Source: Gallionella sp. (GTDB lineage Bacteria > Pseudomonadota > Gammaproteobacteria > Burkholderiales > Gallionellaceae). From it: a stretch of DNA of 6,635 bases. The position numbers were made by a program, and so were the translations under genes. Numbering within the stretch: the first letter of the stretch is position 1; the number at the start of each line of letters is the position of its first letter. The stretch covers positions 1 through 6,635 of the forward strand of contig JANLID010000058.1 in the NCBI GenBank assembly GCA_024654105.1. Reading direction: 5' to 3'. Positions 5,931 through 6,635 of the stretch are shown here, one piece after another. The notes under the pieces were generated by a model. That model worked only from the letters and a program-made list of their open reading frames with translations, was not told where the DNA came from and made no database searches.

Positions 5931-6635
5931 AACACAATAATTTTCAACGACTCTATCCCGCGATCATCCACGATTTTCACCGCCACCTTGCGTTTTTCTC
6001 CCGGCTCGAATGGTAGCGAAACAGTTCCCTGATATGCTTTCAGCCCTTCCTCGTCCAACTCTGCCCGAATGTTCTTCTTGAGTTTGAACCAGCCATCGTC
6101 TTTGCCCGCCAGCGGAAAGAACACCTGACGCGGAAACAGCGAACGGTCATCGTAATCGGTATCCAGCATCCACACGGCAATCTTGTTCTTGCCGCCCGAT
6201 ACCAGTTCGCCCTTGGCGGTATCGAAGTAATCGAAGCCATGCACCTCGACTTCGTACCAATCTTTGCTCCCCTCGCCCTTTGGGAGAGGGGCTGGGGGTG
6301 AGGGCAGCTTGCGCAATTCCACATCCGGCTGCCCCATCAACCAGAACGACTGATTGCTGGAACGCGCCTTCTTCAAATCGTCGGTGAGAAGGTCGGTGTT
6401 CATCTGCGCCTTGAGCGCGGTGATGCCCTTGAGATGGTCAATATCCTTGGCCGCTTCCGGGTCGAAAGTGAACGCACAGAACACGATCACCTTTGGACGC
6501 GGGAATAATTCCGCCGCCTCATCCAGCGCCAGCGCCACCTGCCGCTGCTCCAATGCCGCATGTTCCGGGCCGAAGCTCACCACCACACGACTTGACTCCC
6601 CTCTCCCGCTGGCGGGAGAGGGGCTGGGGGTGAGG
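5924..6635 (-). CDS. Site-specific DNA methyltransferase of the restriction system, C-terminal part
   Basis: Only the last 236 residues lie in the window; the frame runs open off the right edge, so the catalytic FxGxG and DPPY-type motifs are not visible. The tail matches, from memory, the C-terminus of the large methyltransferases encoded with BPTD_3080-type restriction proteins: VVVSFGPEHA, VIVFCAFTFDPEAAKD, LKAQMNTDLLTDDLKK, SSNQSFWLMGQPDV, YEVEVHGFDYFDT, DKIAVWMLDTDYD-like and SLFPRQVFFP, VAVKIVDDRGIESLKI. Its expected job is to mark host recognition sites (probably N6-adenine) so that the restriction protein spares them. Two proline-rich stretches, LTPSPSPASGRGE near the window edge and LPSPPAPLPKGEG in the middle, are encoded by inserted palindromic repeats. 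The TGA stop lies within the Shine-Dalgarno of the ATPase gene. The family assignment is firm; target and base specificity cannot be read from this part. Confidence 0.9.
   Translation of the reverse strand, partial: LTPSPSPASGRGESSRVVVSFGPEHAALEQRQVALALDEAAELFPRPKVIVFCAFTFDPEAAKDIDHLKGITALKAQMNTDLLTDDLKKARSSNQSFWLMGQPDVELRKLPSPPAPLPKGEGSKDWYEVEVHGFDYFDTAKGELVSGGKNKIAVWMLDTDYDDRSLFPRQVFFPLAGKDDGWFKLKKNIRAELDEEGLKAYQGTVSLPFEPGEKRKVAVKIVDDRGIESLKIIVLG
6269..6305 (-). repeat. Short palindromic repeat, copy 2, translated within the methyltransferase
   Basis: Bases 6269-6278 and 6282-6291 are near-perfect inverted arms (10 bp, one mismatch) around a TTT loop. They are followed by a tail shared with copy 1: 22 identical bases at 6282-6303 and 6614-6635. 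Read on the minus strand it encodes LPSPPAPLPKGEG between QPDVELRK and the conserved YEVEVHGFDY. It is probably a REP-like or MITE-like element inserted in a loop. Confidence 0.85.
6597..6635 (-). repeat. Short palindromic repeat, copy 1, translated within the methyltransferase
   Basis: Perfect 12-bp inverted arms (6598-6609 and 6612-6623) surround a 2-base spacer, followed by the CTGGGGGTGAGG tail shared with copy 2; the element reaches the window edge and may continue. In the methyltransferase frame it reads LTPSPSPASGRGE, directly before the conserved VVVSFGPEHA segment. Elements of this look are widespread in beta- and gammaproteobacteria (recalled, not searched). Confidence 0.85.

Noticed and set aside
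5920..5937. ATPase start at TTG 5937
   Set aside because: Overlaps the methyltransferase end and adds residues before the typical MRIEAIRLKNF start, which has its own Shine-Dalgarno sequence.
6269..6305. Hairpin as a transcription terminator
   Set aside because: It lies inside an open coding frame and no run of U follows the stem on either strand.

Overview
The window is a single, uninterrupted minus-strand gene array. Read 5' to 3' on the minus strand (right to left in window coordinates) it holds: the C-terminal part of a DNA methyltransferase, a RecF/ABC-like AAA ATPase, a DUF4276 (Toprim-like) protein, a large type III-like restriction helicase/endonuclease, then hypA, hypB and the start of hypF. 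The largest gaps between neighbours are 4 and 7 bases and the other junctions overlap. No plus-strand gene, tRNA, rRNA, CRISPR array, terminator or convincing promoter was seen, and no stretch of 300 bases lacks a gene.

Region 1 (about 1380-6635) is a defence cassette. The methyltransferase and the restriction subunit resemble the mod and res halves of a type III-like system (the group often named BPTD_3080 family restriction endonucleases). Between them sits an ATPase/DUF4276 pair, joined by a 4-base TTGA stop/start overlap. SMC/RecF-like ATPases paired with Toprim proteins form the OLD/Gabija/PARIS class of anti-phage systems, so this looks like a modification-restriction pair with a second ATPase-Toprim module nested in it. 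The methyltransferase gene also carries two copies of a short G/C-rich palindromic repeat that are translated as part of the protein, in two different frames.

Region 2 (1-1388) holds [NiFe]-hydrogenase maturation genes in the order hypA-hypB-hypF. HypA and HypB deliver nickel. HypF supplies the carbamoyl group that becomes cyanide. The HypF here starts directly in the Kae1-like carbamoyltransferase domain; an in-frame stop just upstream rules out a full-length protein. hypA begins inside the last codons of the restriction gene without a visible Shine-Dalgarno sequence, so hyp translation, and possibly transcription, seems tied to the defence operon.

The organism is probably a betaproteobacterium. 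The hypA-hypB-short hypF order recalls the hyp1 cluster of Ralstonia (Cupriavidus), the restriction protein closely resembles sequences from Proteobacteria, and the palindromic repeat type is common in beta- and gammaproteobacterial genomes. This is inference from recalled families, not from a search.
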